64,000 nt of DNA from Venturia oleaginea (lineage: Eukaryota; Ascomycota; Dothideomycetes; Venturiales; Venturiaceae): the NCBI GenBank assembly GCA_013176395.1, contig JABMLP010000007.1:1674001-1738000 (forward strand), in the 5' to 3' direction. Below are positions 33,278-44,561 of this stretch, piece by piece (within the stretch, counting starts at the first letter, position 1; each line of letters starts with the position of its first letter). The translations under genes were made by a program, and so were the position numbers. The notes under the pieces were generated by a model. The model did no database searches and was not told the origin of the DNA. It was given only the letters and a program-made list of their open reading frames with translations.

Positions 33278-35101
33278 ATGTCCAAGATGGAGGCGCCTCA
33301 AGAGATGTCCAGCAACTTCGAGAATGGGTTTGAGCCATTCTTGAAAAGTCTCCTAGACGATACCATCGAATATGTAATCCACATAATCGACTCCAAGTTG
33401 ACTGATGCTGAAAAACGCTCTCGGCTCAACGTAGTACTTCAGGCAGCAAGCGCTCTGATTAAAAAGCACCTCAAGGACTACATCTGGCAACGGGATGACT
33501 TTCAACTTGCCCTCAAGAGAGAAGATGGCACTTGGCTGCTTCGCGGCCGAACGAATTTCGGAGACTCCTCTGCCGATGAATGGTTGATCGTCTACCTTAT
33601 GCGGGAGCTGAGCAACAAGTATTCAGACGCGTGGATGCGTCTATCTGACACGGATGGCGAGTTTCTGCTCATCGAAGCCGCTAACGCTCTGCCTAGATGG
33701 CTCAATCCTGAAATTGCCGAGCATCGAGTGTGGATCAACAAAGGACAATTGAAAATAATACCGTTGGAGAAGAACACGTCTTCGTCCAGGAATCTCACTG
33801 CCAAACAAGCACTTTCCGTCATCTCTTCCACTCCATCTTCGACCATCCATTCATCTCTTATCGAGGAGGAAGCATTCTACAGAATTAGAGACCACCCAAA
33901 GGCCATTTCTGACACTCTACATCATTCCGTAATCACCATTCCGCGAAAGATAGCTTATATCCTCCACGAAAAGCCTTCGTACATCTCCGCCGTGACTGAG
34001 GCTTTCTATCTTCGAGATCCCATCGCCCTCCGCCCATTTCAGAAACACTCTCTGTCCACTCTCATATTCCCACCCTCTGATTTCATTTCCACGAGCGTCA
34101 TCTTCACGAAAGTGGGATACGCGCAGCTGAAAAGTCAGGAGTTTCCTCCGCCGCTGTCATGGCAGGACCACCTACCAAAGTCTACCTCCACCAAAGAAGC
34201 TACAGGCGTCGAGATCGGCATGAAATTAAGTTGCGGATTCGAAATGCTGGTGTCTGATCCCCAGAACCAGGACAAAAAGACCGTTCGGGAAATCAAGCTC
34301 CTCCTTGAAGATGTCGAAAATGGCGAAGACTCGCTCCCAACCGACAAGGAAATCACAGCTTGGAGTCAACAAGACGACAATGATGCCTGGCTAGATATTG
34401 ATTACGAAGACTTTGAGCGTGAATTAGCCGGGAAGACTGCCCCTAAGACAAAACAGAAGGAAGCAGGTCCATCTGGAGGCTTCGGAGACAAATCTGCTCA
34501 GGAAAATCTTCGCAAGATGGTTGAACGGTTCGAAGCATTCATGAACGATGAAGATGCCGGAGCTGAGGGCATCAATATGGACGATATGGATTTCGACAAT
34601 GACGAAGATGACGATGAAATTGAAGAAGACAGCGACGAGGAAGACAAAGATGTTTCATTCGATGAGCAGGAATTTGCCAAAATGATGAAGGAAATGATGG
34701 GCATGCCGCTAGATGACAGAAGCTCGGCCAAGGAACTGACGCGAAAGGTGGAGGAGCTGGACAGCGATAGTGATGACGAGAAGGAAGACGACGAAATCCG
34801 AAAGCTTTCTGAGCGTATGGAGCAGGAGCTCAATGAGAGTGGCGCTTTAAACCTTGATCCCACGCCGAGAAAGATTAATGCCACAAAGTCATTGAATATC
34901 AAAGGCAAGGAGAAGGCCAAGGAGGACCCAGGCGAAGAAAGCGAAGATGAAGGAGGCGAGGTGGATATCGATTACAATTTGGCGAAGAACATGCTCGAAG
35001 CCTTCAAAGGGCAAACTGGTATGGCAGGGCCAGCCGGTAATCTGATGGGATTGATGGGTGTAACCATGCCGAGAGATGAACCAGATGAAGATGACAAGTA
35101 G
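33278..35101 (+). CDS. SGT1/Ecdysoneless family protein
   Basis: Single exon, 607 residues. The N-terminal half has family blocks: FEPFLKSLLDDTIEYVIHII, DYIWQRDDFQLAL, LRGRTNFGDSSADEWLIVYL and ALPRWLNPEIAEHRVWINKG. The C-terminal half is highly acidic (FDNDEDDDEIEEDSDEEDKD) and ends with the conserved DIDYNLAKNMLEAFKGQTG segment. Ecdysoneless homologues act in pre-mRNA splicing and transcription through the Prp8/U5 snRNP and R2TP contacts in animals; in yeasts the protein was linked to glycolytic gene expression. It is unrelated to the HSP90 co-chaperone also called Sgt1. The first Met (33278) was chosen; a second lies three codons on. Confidence 0.88.
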   Translation: MSKMEAPQEMSSNFENGFEPFLKSLLDDTIEYVIHIIDSKLTDAEKRSRLNVVLQAASALIKKHLKDYIWQRDDFQLALKREDGTWLLRGRTNFGDSSADEWLIVYLMRELSNKYSDAWMRLSDTDGEFLLIEAANALPRWLNPEIAEHRVWINKGQLKIIPLEKNTSSSRNLTAKQALSVISSTPSSTIHSSLIEEEAFYRIRDHPKAISDTLHHSVITIPRKIAYILHEKPSYISAVTEAFYLRDPIALRPFQKHSLSTLIFPPSDFISTSVIFTKVGYAQLKSQEFPPPLSWQDHLPKSTSTKEATGVEIGMKLSCGFEMLVSDPQNQDKKTVREIKLLLEDVENGEDSLPTDKEITAWSQQDDNDAWLDIDYEDFERELAGKTAPKTKQKEAGPSGGFGDKSAQENLRKMVERFEAFMNDEDAGAEGINMDDMDFDNDEDDDEIEEDSDEEDKDVSFDEQEFAKMMKEMMGMPLDDRSSAKELTRKVEELDSDSDDEKEDDEIRKLSERMEQELNESGALNLDPTPRKINATKSLNIKGKEKAKEDPGEESEDEGGEVDIDYNLAKNMLEAFKGQTGMAGPAGNLMGLMGVTMPRDEPDEDDK

Positions 35102-35891
35102 GCCAGCATGCTGCTCTCTTTTAACTTTCATCTGCAGAACCTAGGGTTTCTAGTCTTTCAAATCCACTTGGAGATCCAATCCAAATATACACGTTAATGA
35201 GCTGCATGCCATTCAAACAACAATCACGCATTCATGCGTTACAAACAAATAATTTCTGTCGTTTCTGTGAGTCCCGTCTCATACTTAATCAGTGCCATCT
35301 GCCTTCCCATCAGACGAATTCATGCAAACTGTTATATATAACCATCCTATATACTCTCACAGTATTTCTTTGCTGCACTGCGACAACCCGATTGCGATAC
35401 TCCAGTGGTTGCTCGAGAGAATAGGCCAAATCTGAATGGACAACTCTAGTTTGCGAACCTTTTGACCCCACTACAGGCTTCCAGTGTTGTGTATAATGTC
35501 CTGGTGTTATCCTTCAGATGGGAGAATATCGTACGATCACGTCTCAGCCCGGATACCAGGCTATTGAGATGGACTCAATTGGGGCAATTTTACCCGATTG
35601 CTGGACTATCGAGCAGCTGTGTTACTCGATGTTATACACTATGAAATCCGTGAGATTGCCGATTGTGGGTATGGATACTGTCCCATGACCTTTAGTATAA
35701 CACAGCTCTTGAAACAACAGTTGAGTTCCTGGCTCGGACCACCTTCATTTGCCTGCTTAAGGACCCTCTTCCTCACTTCGATTAATTCTTTCAACAACAA
35801 CAACTTACTCACCACCACTTCGACCACAACCACTTCCATACACTAACTTACACAAAGGTTACTCTGAGCAACACCCACTACCACTCCACCC
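35102..35891. other. Intergenic region
   Basis: 3' UTR of the SGT1/Ecdysoneless gene and promoter/leader of the secreted-protein gene. The last 100 bp are rich in CAACAA and ACCACC repeats, as seen in many fungal 5' leaders. No other feature is seen. Confidence 0.5.
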
Positions 35892-36816
35892 ATGCGTTCC
35901 ACCAAGGCTGTGGCCATGCTTGTCGGCGCCTTCATGCTCGCCATCGTAAGTTTTCTATGTGCTGCAAAGTTTTCAGCAGCCATCGTTCACTAAGCACCGC
36001 TCCAGACCCAAATCCTTGCCTCGCACAAGGCCTTTGAAGACTACACGATCGTTCCAGTCACCTGGACCATCCCCAACGGCACTGACGGCACCTTCATCAA
36101 GCTCCAGGGCACCATCCAGGAGGTCGATGCTCAGCTTACCCGCGACCACCCACACATCAAGCGTGATCTGGTCTTCGACAACGGTACCTTCCCTGCCAAC
36201 ACCGGTTCTGATGTCTCCGTCGCCGAGGTCACCAGCGATCGTGGCGTTCCCAGCCAGGATTGGCGCGACCACGCTTGGTGCCCAGAGCCAGGATGCTGTG
36301 GCTACCCGCTCTGGGCACGCGCCAATTCCTACTGGATCCTTGATGGCATCAACTACTTGAAAAAGTTCAAGCACGAGATCGGTGTCGCCGGTCCAAACAA
36401 TTGTGGTCGTGTGAGCTGCTCCTACGATTCGGCGATCTTCATGTAAGTTTTGACGCGCATTGATACAGAAACACCGCTTATATTTACCATAGGTGCAACG
36501 ATGTAAGTAATCTTCTTATATCCCCCGTTCCCGCGCCTTGTTAGTCTTCATGCTCTGCACAAATTATGGCGGTGCCATGGTCATCGCAACACAATGACCA
36601 TTGCTGATGCTAAGGCACGTCCAGCATCGCAACTACCTCTCCTTCGAGAACGGCAAGCCTTTGGGCACAGTAGCGTACAAGATCTCCGCCGACTGCTGGT
36701 GGAACGAGCCAGACACGTTCCCACTAAACCACAAGATCCTTGGCCAGCTGTTTTCCGACGACAACAGCAAGGGCGAATTCGGCGTGAACATCATCGTTAG
36801 ATGGGACAAATGCTAA
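35892..36816 (+). CDS. Secreted cysteine-rich protein with 10-nt microexon
   Basis: Spliced model 35892..35945, 36006..36442, 36493..36502, 36625..36816, giving 230 residues. A signal peptide (MRSTKAVAMLVGAFMLAI, then TQILA across intron 1) precedes a propeptide ending at a Kex2-like KR (residues 70-71, HPHIKR). The mature part holds the blocks WCPEPGCCGYPLWARANSYW, NNCGRVSCSYDSAIFMCND and NIIVRWDKC. The CGRVSCSYD.AI..CND and .NVIVR.D.C endings recall a widespread family of fungal small secreted proteins of unknown function. Exon 3 is only 10 nt (encoding the end of M and C-N-D); skipping it breaks the frame. The last exon encodes HRNYLSFENGKPLGTVAYKI to the stop. Two more exon-like copies follow directly downstream. 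Confidence 0.78.
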
Positions 36817-36837
36817 TCGAAAATTGTACGTATAGCA

Positions 36838-37006
36838 CCGCATGTATCTCGAATTCCCGAATGGCAAACCCTTCGAGTCCCCAACGAAGCAAATTCTTCG
36901 AGACTGCCGTCACGATAATTTCGACGTCCTTGGTCAGATATTATCCGATGACTCTTCGAAGGGAGAACTTGGCATCAACATCGTCGTCCGCCGTGACAAA
37001 TGTTGA
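36838..37006 (+). repeat. Duplicate of the terminal exon, open reading frame kept
   Basis: Reads MYLEFPNGKPFESPTKQI, a shorter linker, then VLGQILSDDSSKGELGINIV and RRDKC followed by TGA at 37004. It aligns along its length with the last exon at 36625-36816 (NYLSFENGKPL; ILGQLFSDDNSKGEFGVNII; WDKC). There is no internal stop, and the cysteine before the linker and at the end are kept. An AG lies upstream (TATAG at 36831-36835), so it could be spliced as an alternative last exon, which is inference. Confidence 0.7.
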
Positions 37007-37059
37007 TACTAGCTATGTCGCCACTGAAGTTCAGCTGTGCTAATCATTCTTGTTTTGAA

Positions 37060-37147
37060 GCAACACTTCTTCCTCGGCTCCAAAGACGGAGTACGAGAAT
37101 GCGAAAGGGGAGTTATGTATCAATGTCATCGTTTGCCGAGATAAATG
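37060..37147 (+). pseudogene. Third, decayed copy of the terminal exon
   Basis: Two short matches to the terminal exon remain: QHFFLGSKDG near 37061, then AKGELCINVIVCRDKC ending near 37147. They lie in different reading frames and the middle part is deleted. It is the most degraded of the three tandem copies. Confidence 0.55.
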
Positions 37148-37876
37148 TTATACACTAGATTCTAGACTGATTGGCATGAGTATGGATTTCGAAAAAAAAA
37201 GAGTCGAAAACGCGGATTGGGATGGAGGACTCACTAAACGGTGTTTCGCAGTATATTTTCTTGGGTGACATAACTCACCATCACCGATCAATTGCTTTTC
37301 CCCCAGATCCGCCTTCTCTTATCATGAAAGTGACCTGTACCCAGTTGCTTGACTCTCACGTTAGTATCATTCTTCTTCAAAAAGCGTCTATCAAATCCAC
37401 ATCGATATCGATAAATTTCTGAAGAACATTCCAAACTGAGTTGCCAGAAGTTCATCGATATCGATCTCGAATTAAAGGTTTCCATGTCGACATACCATTA
37501 CGAAGCTGAAGAATAGTAGAAGGAGACAAGGCGCTGTGAGATGTTAGCCAATGAGTGAATGAAAATTAGCGTATTGGGAGAAGATTGGATCGGAGAACTT
37601 ACATTCACAATTGGGTATTGCTAAACGGAGAGACCTGATCTATTCTCCTCTAGTCAGCAATCAAACCATCCATCAACCAAACATTTCCAACGAGTACCCC
37701 AAACCAAGAAATCTCGTCTACATCTTCGCGAAACCCAAGAGACGGACAGACAACTCAAAACACAAAATCAGCACTTCACCCAACCTAAAATCATGAAAAG
37801 GAAAAGCCATCCACCTCAAATTCTCTACAAATCTACACGCCCCTCTCTCCACCCTTCCCCCATCTCTCCACACAAC
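37148..37876. other. Intergenic region
   Basis: AT-rich sequence between the secreted-protein exon array and the 3' end of the Dopey gene. Frames here are low-complexity. Nothing is supported. Confidence 0.5.
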
Positions 37877-40800
37877 CTACCCCTCCCTCGCAAAAAGGTC
37901 CCTCAGCAACGTCCCCTCACAACCCGCCACATCAACTCCGCCCATCCCATAAACCCCCTCAAAGACCCAAATACTCAACTGTCCAAAAAACGGTCTCAAA
38001 ACCCTACTTGCAACAACCCGTCTAGGTAACTCCCCAATTGCCGTCCCCTCTTCCTCCAATGACTTCAACATGGGATCTAAACACATCCTCCTCATTTCGT
38101 TTGCAACATTTCCAGAATGTGTGGCTTGAAAATGGTTATCGTTGGACACAGAACCCAGTGCTTCGGCGACCTCGTCGGAGAGGGATGTAGCAGCGACGTT
38201 GGAGGGACGATAAACGGCATCGATGGTATCGGTTATGAAGAGCCATTCGTGAAGTTGGAAGTCATCTGGGTTTAGAGTGACGAGGGTATCAAGGACTTTG
38301 CATGCTTGGATGACACTCTCAGTGTCATATTTCTCCTTCTCTTTATCTTCCTTCCCGCCATCGCGGTTCGTGGGAATAATGGAAAGAACCGCTGCTTGGA
38401 GTTCAGAGTTGATAATAGGCCACAAGGGAGCGAGGTGCACAGAAGAAGTCTTTAGTATAAGAGATCGGAGAACCATGAAGATCTCGGACCGCGTGGCGGA
38501 GGAAGGTGAAGATGTCGGTGTTGCTGTAAGTAATTCCACGATTTTTTCTTCCAGACCACGAATGTTGGGGACGAAGGTATCTTCATCGCTGGAGAGGATC
38601 AATAAAGCTATCCTTCGAAGGTTAAGCTGTGTCTTCCTATCCGCCTCCATCCTCGCACTAGTAGCGCCAACACCAAACACAATCCCCGCAGTCGTCGGCG
38701 CTGTGATCCTCGAAAGAAGATCAGGCATAAGATCTTTATCTGTAATGGCCAGCTGTCGCAGAATCTAGGTCCACCAGGCTTCCACGAGTTCAATGGGCAT
38801 AGTAAAGAATCTTGCATCGTTAAGAGCATCCGTGACATCCTTCTTCCATGCTTTGGCTCCTTGCGAAAGTTTGGTGACTTGGTATAAGAGATCGACAAAG
38901 GAACTATCAACATTGCTCGGGAAAGTCTTTGCGCGAATTGTGGGACCAGTCACGCTTGTTGAAATGCTGGTAGCGGCAGTGCTGATGCGCTCGTTATCAA
39001 CAAGGATTAGTTGAAGTCGAGGAACCACGGCGGCAAGTATGGACACAAATTCCTTCGGACTTGCGGGCTTATTCGAGATCCCATTCGTGACGCTTCGATC
39101 TTTCGTTGATACTGGCTGTGTGGGTTCTTGCAAGAAGCCCATTGGTCTTGTTGTGAAGGTAGCAGTGAGCATTCGCAGGAAGACATCCTAGTCTTGACAT
39201 TAGCATGTGTTTCACATCTCGCAAAATACAGGCAGCACTTACGCCCAGCTCTTTTCGCATCTTCCACTGCTCTCCGAAATTCGTATTGTCAACCTTCTCT
39301 GCAATCAATGCCACAAAGTCAAGCAGTAGTGGCAGTATTTGGCTATGTGGAAGAGGATTTGCGAGCACATCCTTTACAAATGCCATACAATCCGCCCATA
39401 TTTCATCCATAGCGTCGTCCTCAACAGACTTCATATACTCCACCAGAAAGCCGACCAGCTCGGTATCACTGAGTTCTGATGTCAAGCTCGACATCTTTCC
39501 TGGATCAAGAGCAATCGGGTTCGTCCGACTGTAGATGGCATTGAATACGGCGGGAATCGTATGTCTAGGTCTGGAACCATTGAGTACGTTCAGCAAGCCC
39601 ATGACTGAGCTTTTCTGAAAGTCTGCTGACGGTGGACGGCAGAAGAATACAGCCAAAGTCTCTAGCGACTCCAAGGCCTCGGCACTGAATAGGTGCTCCA
39701 GAAGGCGTCGTGCACGATTGCGCATACGGAGTGACGTGTACCCAAATGAAGCGATGGACCCAGAATCTTGCTTTTCATTGCCATGACCGTATAGTCCCCA
39801 GGACCAAATTGTGAAGCAACTTCGCACAGTATCTTGGAAGCACAAAAGAACGGCCAATCGATTGTTCGCTGTGGACGTTCGTATTGGTTTCTCAGTTTCG
39901 CTTGAGAAAACACCTTGAACCATATTTCCGAAAAAGCCTTGCGGCTGATCTGGAGATTTAGCACTGTGTGTTTTATGCTCTTCCGTTACAAGGCGATCAT
40001 GAGCCCAGGCTAAAATCTGTTCCAGTCCATTCATGAGACTAATCAGGGTGGGTTCAGGTGAGGATGTGGACGGCACATCTGTCTGTTTGTGCAGAAATGT
40101 AGATTTCAACTGCTCGAAGACTAATCCCATTTGTGTGCAGAAGCATTCAACCAAGGGTATCAGGTTTTGGAATATTGTTTCGGAGAAGAGAGGAAGAACT
40201 TCGACCAGAAAAGCCACCCAGCTTTCAAGGACCATGCGACTAGATGGTAGAGAGAAGCCTGCCTTTAGACATTCAATGAGTGATGGAGGAGCTGTGAGTG
40301 AGTTTGTTGTGGATGTTCCTGATGATGCAAGCTTCTCGGATATCGATGTGCGCGATGCAGAGGGAGTGACGTCTCGGGAGAATCTTCGTTGGTAGGGAAT
40401 TTTGGGGTGAGGCGCGCTATGGAAGCGAAGTTTCAGAGTCGCTGTGATAGTGCTGAGTAGTGATGTTTGTAGTAAGGGTTCCATGCTTGGTAGTCCAGTC
40501 TGTAGTCTGCCTAGCAACGGTTTCTCGAGTTCCAATTCCTTCAATGGCGCAGAAAATGGACCCTGCACCAGAAGTAGCAATGTCTCAAGGGAGGTCCTTT
40601 CTAGATCCCCAAGATGAGGTCCAGAGGAGGATCGTGGAGAGCTGGCAATTTGAAGTGCGTTCATACAGATCTCAACCAAAAGACTTTGTAATGACACCTG
40701 ATCTGGTTCCTCGACTCCTTGCGATAATAAAGGATCAACCATATCACCAGCCACAACCAGCCAAGTATGTTCGGACGCGTGCTTGATGATTCGTGAGAGC

Positions 40801-43512
40801 ATTTGCATGTAGTAAAGACAGTGCTCTGAATCGTCCGAAGATGTGATACTAGATATCCATTTGCGAGACGGTCTTCCCTTTGCAGGTATCTGGAAACATT
40901 GAAGAGACCGAATCTGAGCGATGAGGATGTCGAACATTCTTGGCAGTGTTGAGAGCTGCTGTATCCAAGCCTTGACATAATCGAATAGCTCGGTGCCCTC
41001 TTCACCTAGACAGTCAAGCAGAACGAAAAGAGGCCGCGCGAGTATGACAAATGGATCTGTTGGGAAACCTGCGGTAGTGTTCAACCCCGTGGATGAGCTT
41101 GTGCGTCGGACAAAACCCCGCTGCCCTTTTTCTCCGCCATGAGCAGTTTTCTCTTGCATAGAGTGTGTCCACAAGACAGCAAAGCGCCGTGCACCATCCG
41201 TGCCTGAGGCTGTATTCGTCATGTTTGTCGGTCGAAGTGATGAAGAGAGCAGATCGGTAATGGAGGCTTCGACATAACGACTCGAAGGAGAACTGGCTTC
41301 CAGCTGCCACAGGCATCGTACAGCTTCTACGTGGTACTTCGGGCTACCAGGTGAGAGGTAGTCCCATAAAAGTTGTACTAGGGTATGTTGTATTTGGAGG
41401 AGTTCAGTGGTAGCCATGTAGGGGTCTCCAGTAGTAACGGACTGCGTGGTGGCTAACAGCATCGTTATAGCAGAAATAGTCGGAAACTCTATCGGCTTCG
41501 TCTGTTCTGCTGTATCGATGGCGAGTGTGTTTTGAAGCGACGACTGAAGATCGACCTCCCTCAACATGGGTGTAATTTCTGGTATCTTCTGCAACAGTGT
41601 GCACAAGACTCTTGTCGTTGTCTCGATAATTCCGGAACTGCTGGAGGAATTCAAAGATGAGAGGAAGAGAGTGATTGTATGTCGTAACAGGGTTTGACCG
41701 ACAACAGGAGGAGAAAGCGGAGGCGAAGCACCATCTAGCGTTCCGTGACTCTCGGTGTAGAAACAATGGATCAGACTGAAAATTTCTTTCCCAGTTGATT
41801 TTGACCTTCCAGCATCGGCTTTGGAGTGATTGGCCGTGAACGCCCGCTCTGGGATCATGTTGGCTATTCTCTCAACCACATCTAGTGCCAGATGTTCGAC
41901 GCGCATCGACTGCTGGTTTGAATTACGCCCGGCGTCACATTCGTTCAAGAGGACAACTGCTGCCAGGGTGGTAAGAGGCATGTGGTGGACTAGCATTTCT
42001 TCTTCTCTTAGATTGAATCGTTGAATGATGAACAAACACAGTTGAAGGTTACTCGTCCGATTCACTTCGCTCTCCGTCGACGGTTTTAACGAAGTCTCCA
42101 GAAGCTTAAAAATCTTAGCCCAAATGAGACCACTTTCCACACCATCAAAGAATATGCTTGCACTCTTTACAACATCGTCTACGTCGCTCTTCGAGGCTGA
42201 TTGGCTGTATTCGAGGACATTTCTCACGGCCGGTATGAAGATGTCTGGTATCAGCAATCCACCAACCTCCCACCGATCCATCAAGGAAAGGCAGATTCGA
42301 AATGGTCGAGCACGTTCTGCAGGTGATCCTTCATTGCGATGTAACAACGAGAGAATGCCGCGTGTGAGAGATTTCAGGCCGTATCGTTCAAAGTAAGCGG
42401 CGTGATGAGATGAAAGATCTACTGTTGGTGACTTGACCCCTAAAGGCGCATTGTCCTCTGCCTTCTCCAGATCTCCTTTGGGTTCAGGGCCAAGAAACCA
42501 GGCCCATAGACGTCGATTGAGACTCATGTCCCGCCGAGATACAACTCCTGCTGCTGCGAATACGATGCGATCTAAGTCTGCCTTTGGAACAGCTTGCTGA
42601 AGTACTGCTGAGTCCAGTGGCAAATGGGTCACCAAGAGATCCAAGAAGCCCCGCTGCACAAGCAACTGTTGGTCCGAAAGTCCAGCAGCGAAGCATCGAA
42701 TGAGAAGACCGGGTTCAGGCGAGAGCGCGGCTTGCGCTGCCGTGGGTAAGCTTTGTAGAGCCTTGTCTGCTGAGCCACTGGTAGCAAATTTTGGCAGAAA
42801 TCTAACCAAGAAAGCCAATGCGCCCTGCCTGCGGGACGGACTCGTGATCATAGCCAGGAAGAAACATTGCCAGAAGTATGAATCTCTTGTATCACCTCCT
42901 TCATTATCTTGAGTATCGTTCAGCTTCTCTTCCGAGACTGTCCTGAATTTGTCTAGCACTTGAACCACGCGCTCAAAGTCCTCGCTTGTTTCATCTTCCA
43001 AGCCCGGGAGAAGTGTCAAAATAACAGACTTGATTGCAGGTCGCAAAGCGGAAGGGTCAATGTGTAGAATGTGGTCCTCGAGAAGGCTGAGAAAGTATGG
43101 TCGGACTGAGAGGGCGGCGAAGGACAGGACGGAGGAGAGCCCTGGTAGATACAGGTGGAGGTCCCTAGCTAGATGTTCTGGCTATCGTTTGTGTCAGTGT
43201 TGCCAGCTTCTAGCAGTATGTCGAACCTACTCCGATTATGGAAAATGCGAAGGCATAGACCTCCAGCGCCTTCTGATGCACCCCCGAGGGCAATTGGTGA
43301 TTCAGACACTGTGATAGTCTTGTGGCTACTGTCTGGCTATCCGGCACTATGTGACAATCTGAAGGATGGGCCTGCAGAGCTTTGAGCAGCCGGCTCAGGA
43401 ATGATATGTAGTCTGCCCATTCTTGTTGCGCCGTATCGAAAGTGGACAGGGCGCGTTCGACTCCGAGGGCATATCGACGATAGTTCTTGTCCTTAAGATT
43501 GGCGGCTGTCAT
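37877..43512 (-). CDS. dopA: Dopey (Dop1) endosome/Golgi trafficking protein with one in-frame TAG
   Basis: Minus-strand exons 43512..43231, 43181..39243 and 39187..37877. Read through, this is 1842 residues plus the internal stop codon, the normal length for fungal Dopey. The N-terminal block DKNYRRYALGVERALSTFDT and EWADYISFLSRLLKAL is diagnostic; the next exon begins PEHLARDLHLYLPGLSSVLS. Exon 3 begins DVFLRMLTATFTTRPMGFLQ. The C-terminal region (PDLLSRITAPTTAGIVFGVG through GQLSIWVFEGVYGMGGVDV) follows in the same frame after TAG at codon 1548 (38765-38767), between EAWWT and ILRQLAITDKD. Without readthrough the product would be 1547 residues and lack the conserved C-terminus. Dopey proteins bind Mon2 and work in endosome-to-Golgi traffic; in Aspergillus DopA affects morphogenesis. 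Introns are 49 and 55 bp and phase 0. Confidence 0.85.
38765..38767 (-). other. In-frame TAG within the Dopey coding sequence
   Basis: The codon between ...EAWWT and ILRQLAITDKD... is TAG. Frame is kept on both sides for hundreds of codons, and no intron with correct phase removes it: candidate donors nearby would give 21-bp or frame-breaking introns. A single C-to-T change from CAG (Gln) would explain it. Confidence 0.85.
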
Positions 43513-44561
43513 GATGAAGTATTAGAGTAAGTCCTCACCGTGTCGGCTTTCCTGAAGAACATACATACCCTCCTCTCGCGGAAGCCGATTTGAAGGAGAG
43601 GCACGACCGAGTTCAGAAAGTGCCGGCGAAGCGGACCTGAGACCACCTGGATCAAAAGACATCCTCGCTCATTTGTGGTGGAGACTATGTCAATGTCATG
43701 GCTGTTATGCGTATGAGCTTTGAAGCTGAGGTCCGCTTCTATATCAAGTCTTGGCGCGATTCCGAAGACTCCAGCAATCTTCATGATTTCTTCTCTCTCA
43801 AAACATTATATCTCTCATGATTTGGTTATATCTTAATGTCATGCTCTCTCCATTGTACCAAGCTCTGTAGCTTCATGTTTGCCCAAAATGCTAATATTAC
43901 ACCTTACTACGCACGGCAAGAGGGTGCAAATTGAATAAGCTTCCTCGATTCTCTGTTACGAGATCTGGTATAAAAGAATGGATGAAGCCAATGGAAGAAA
44001 GGGCTGGACGAGGCATTGGATTCAACATCAAGCCTGTAAACAAGTTTTCTAGAACAGAATGGAGAACGGCAATGCAAAACCGCCACATTAAAAAGCTCGA
44101 ATTAACCAGTTCTCTGAAGTATGACATGAAACGACATCTAACCCCTCCTTGAAAACAAGAAATCCAATATCTCGAGCAATCCCAGTACAATAAATAAATA
44201 TGACCGAAAGAGAATCTCGAACATGAAACGTGCAATGCCATCAGCCCCGAGCGAAAAAGACATCCCATCAAAAGGAGAAAGAGAGGCCGCCCAAGTCTCG
44301 AATATCATAAACCATAATACAGAAACCGTCCCATTCAGCCCCATGCAACCGATCTTCTCAAAGGAAAGTCCTCCCTCTGTCGCCCAGCAAATTGTAAAGG
44401 TCTACAGATTGACCCTTCCCACGCAGCAAACGCTCGCCTTGTCGATCCTCTCTCCACTTGAGGAGAAAGAAAGGAGAACCGCCGTCAAAAGCGGGCAGGA
44501 GTTCTCTGACCTTCTTTTCCAAACCCAAGCAAAATCCATCTCAAACCTCAGTCACACCAAC
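43513..44561. other. Intergenic region upstream of Dopey
   Basis: Promoter and leader of the Dopey gene and the 3' UTR of the glyoxalase-fold gene. A frame upstream of the Dopey start (to 43784) is open but does not look like the family N-terminus. Plus-strand frames from 44223 are antisense to the next gene. Confidence 0.45.

Noticed and set aside
38740..38830. Intron removing the Dopey TAG
   Set aside because: Available donor/acceptor pairs give 21-bp or frame-shifting introns and would delete residues that align without a gap to the family.
43513..43784. N-terminal extension of Dopey starting MKIAGVFGIAPRL
   Set aside because: It ends at a stop within ~90 codons in a different context; the ATG at 43512 leads directly into the conserved DKNYRRYA block.
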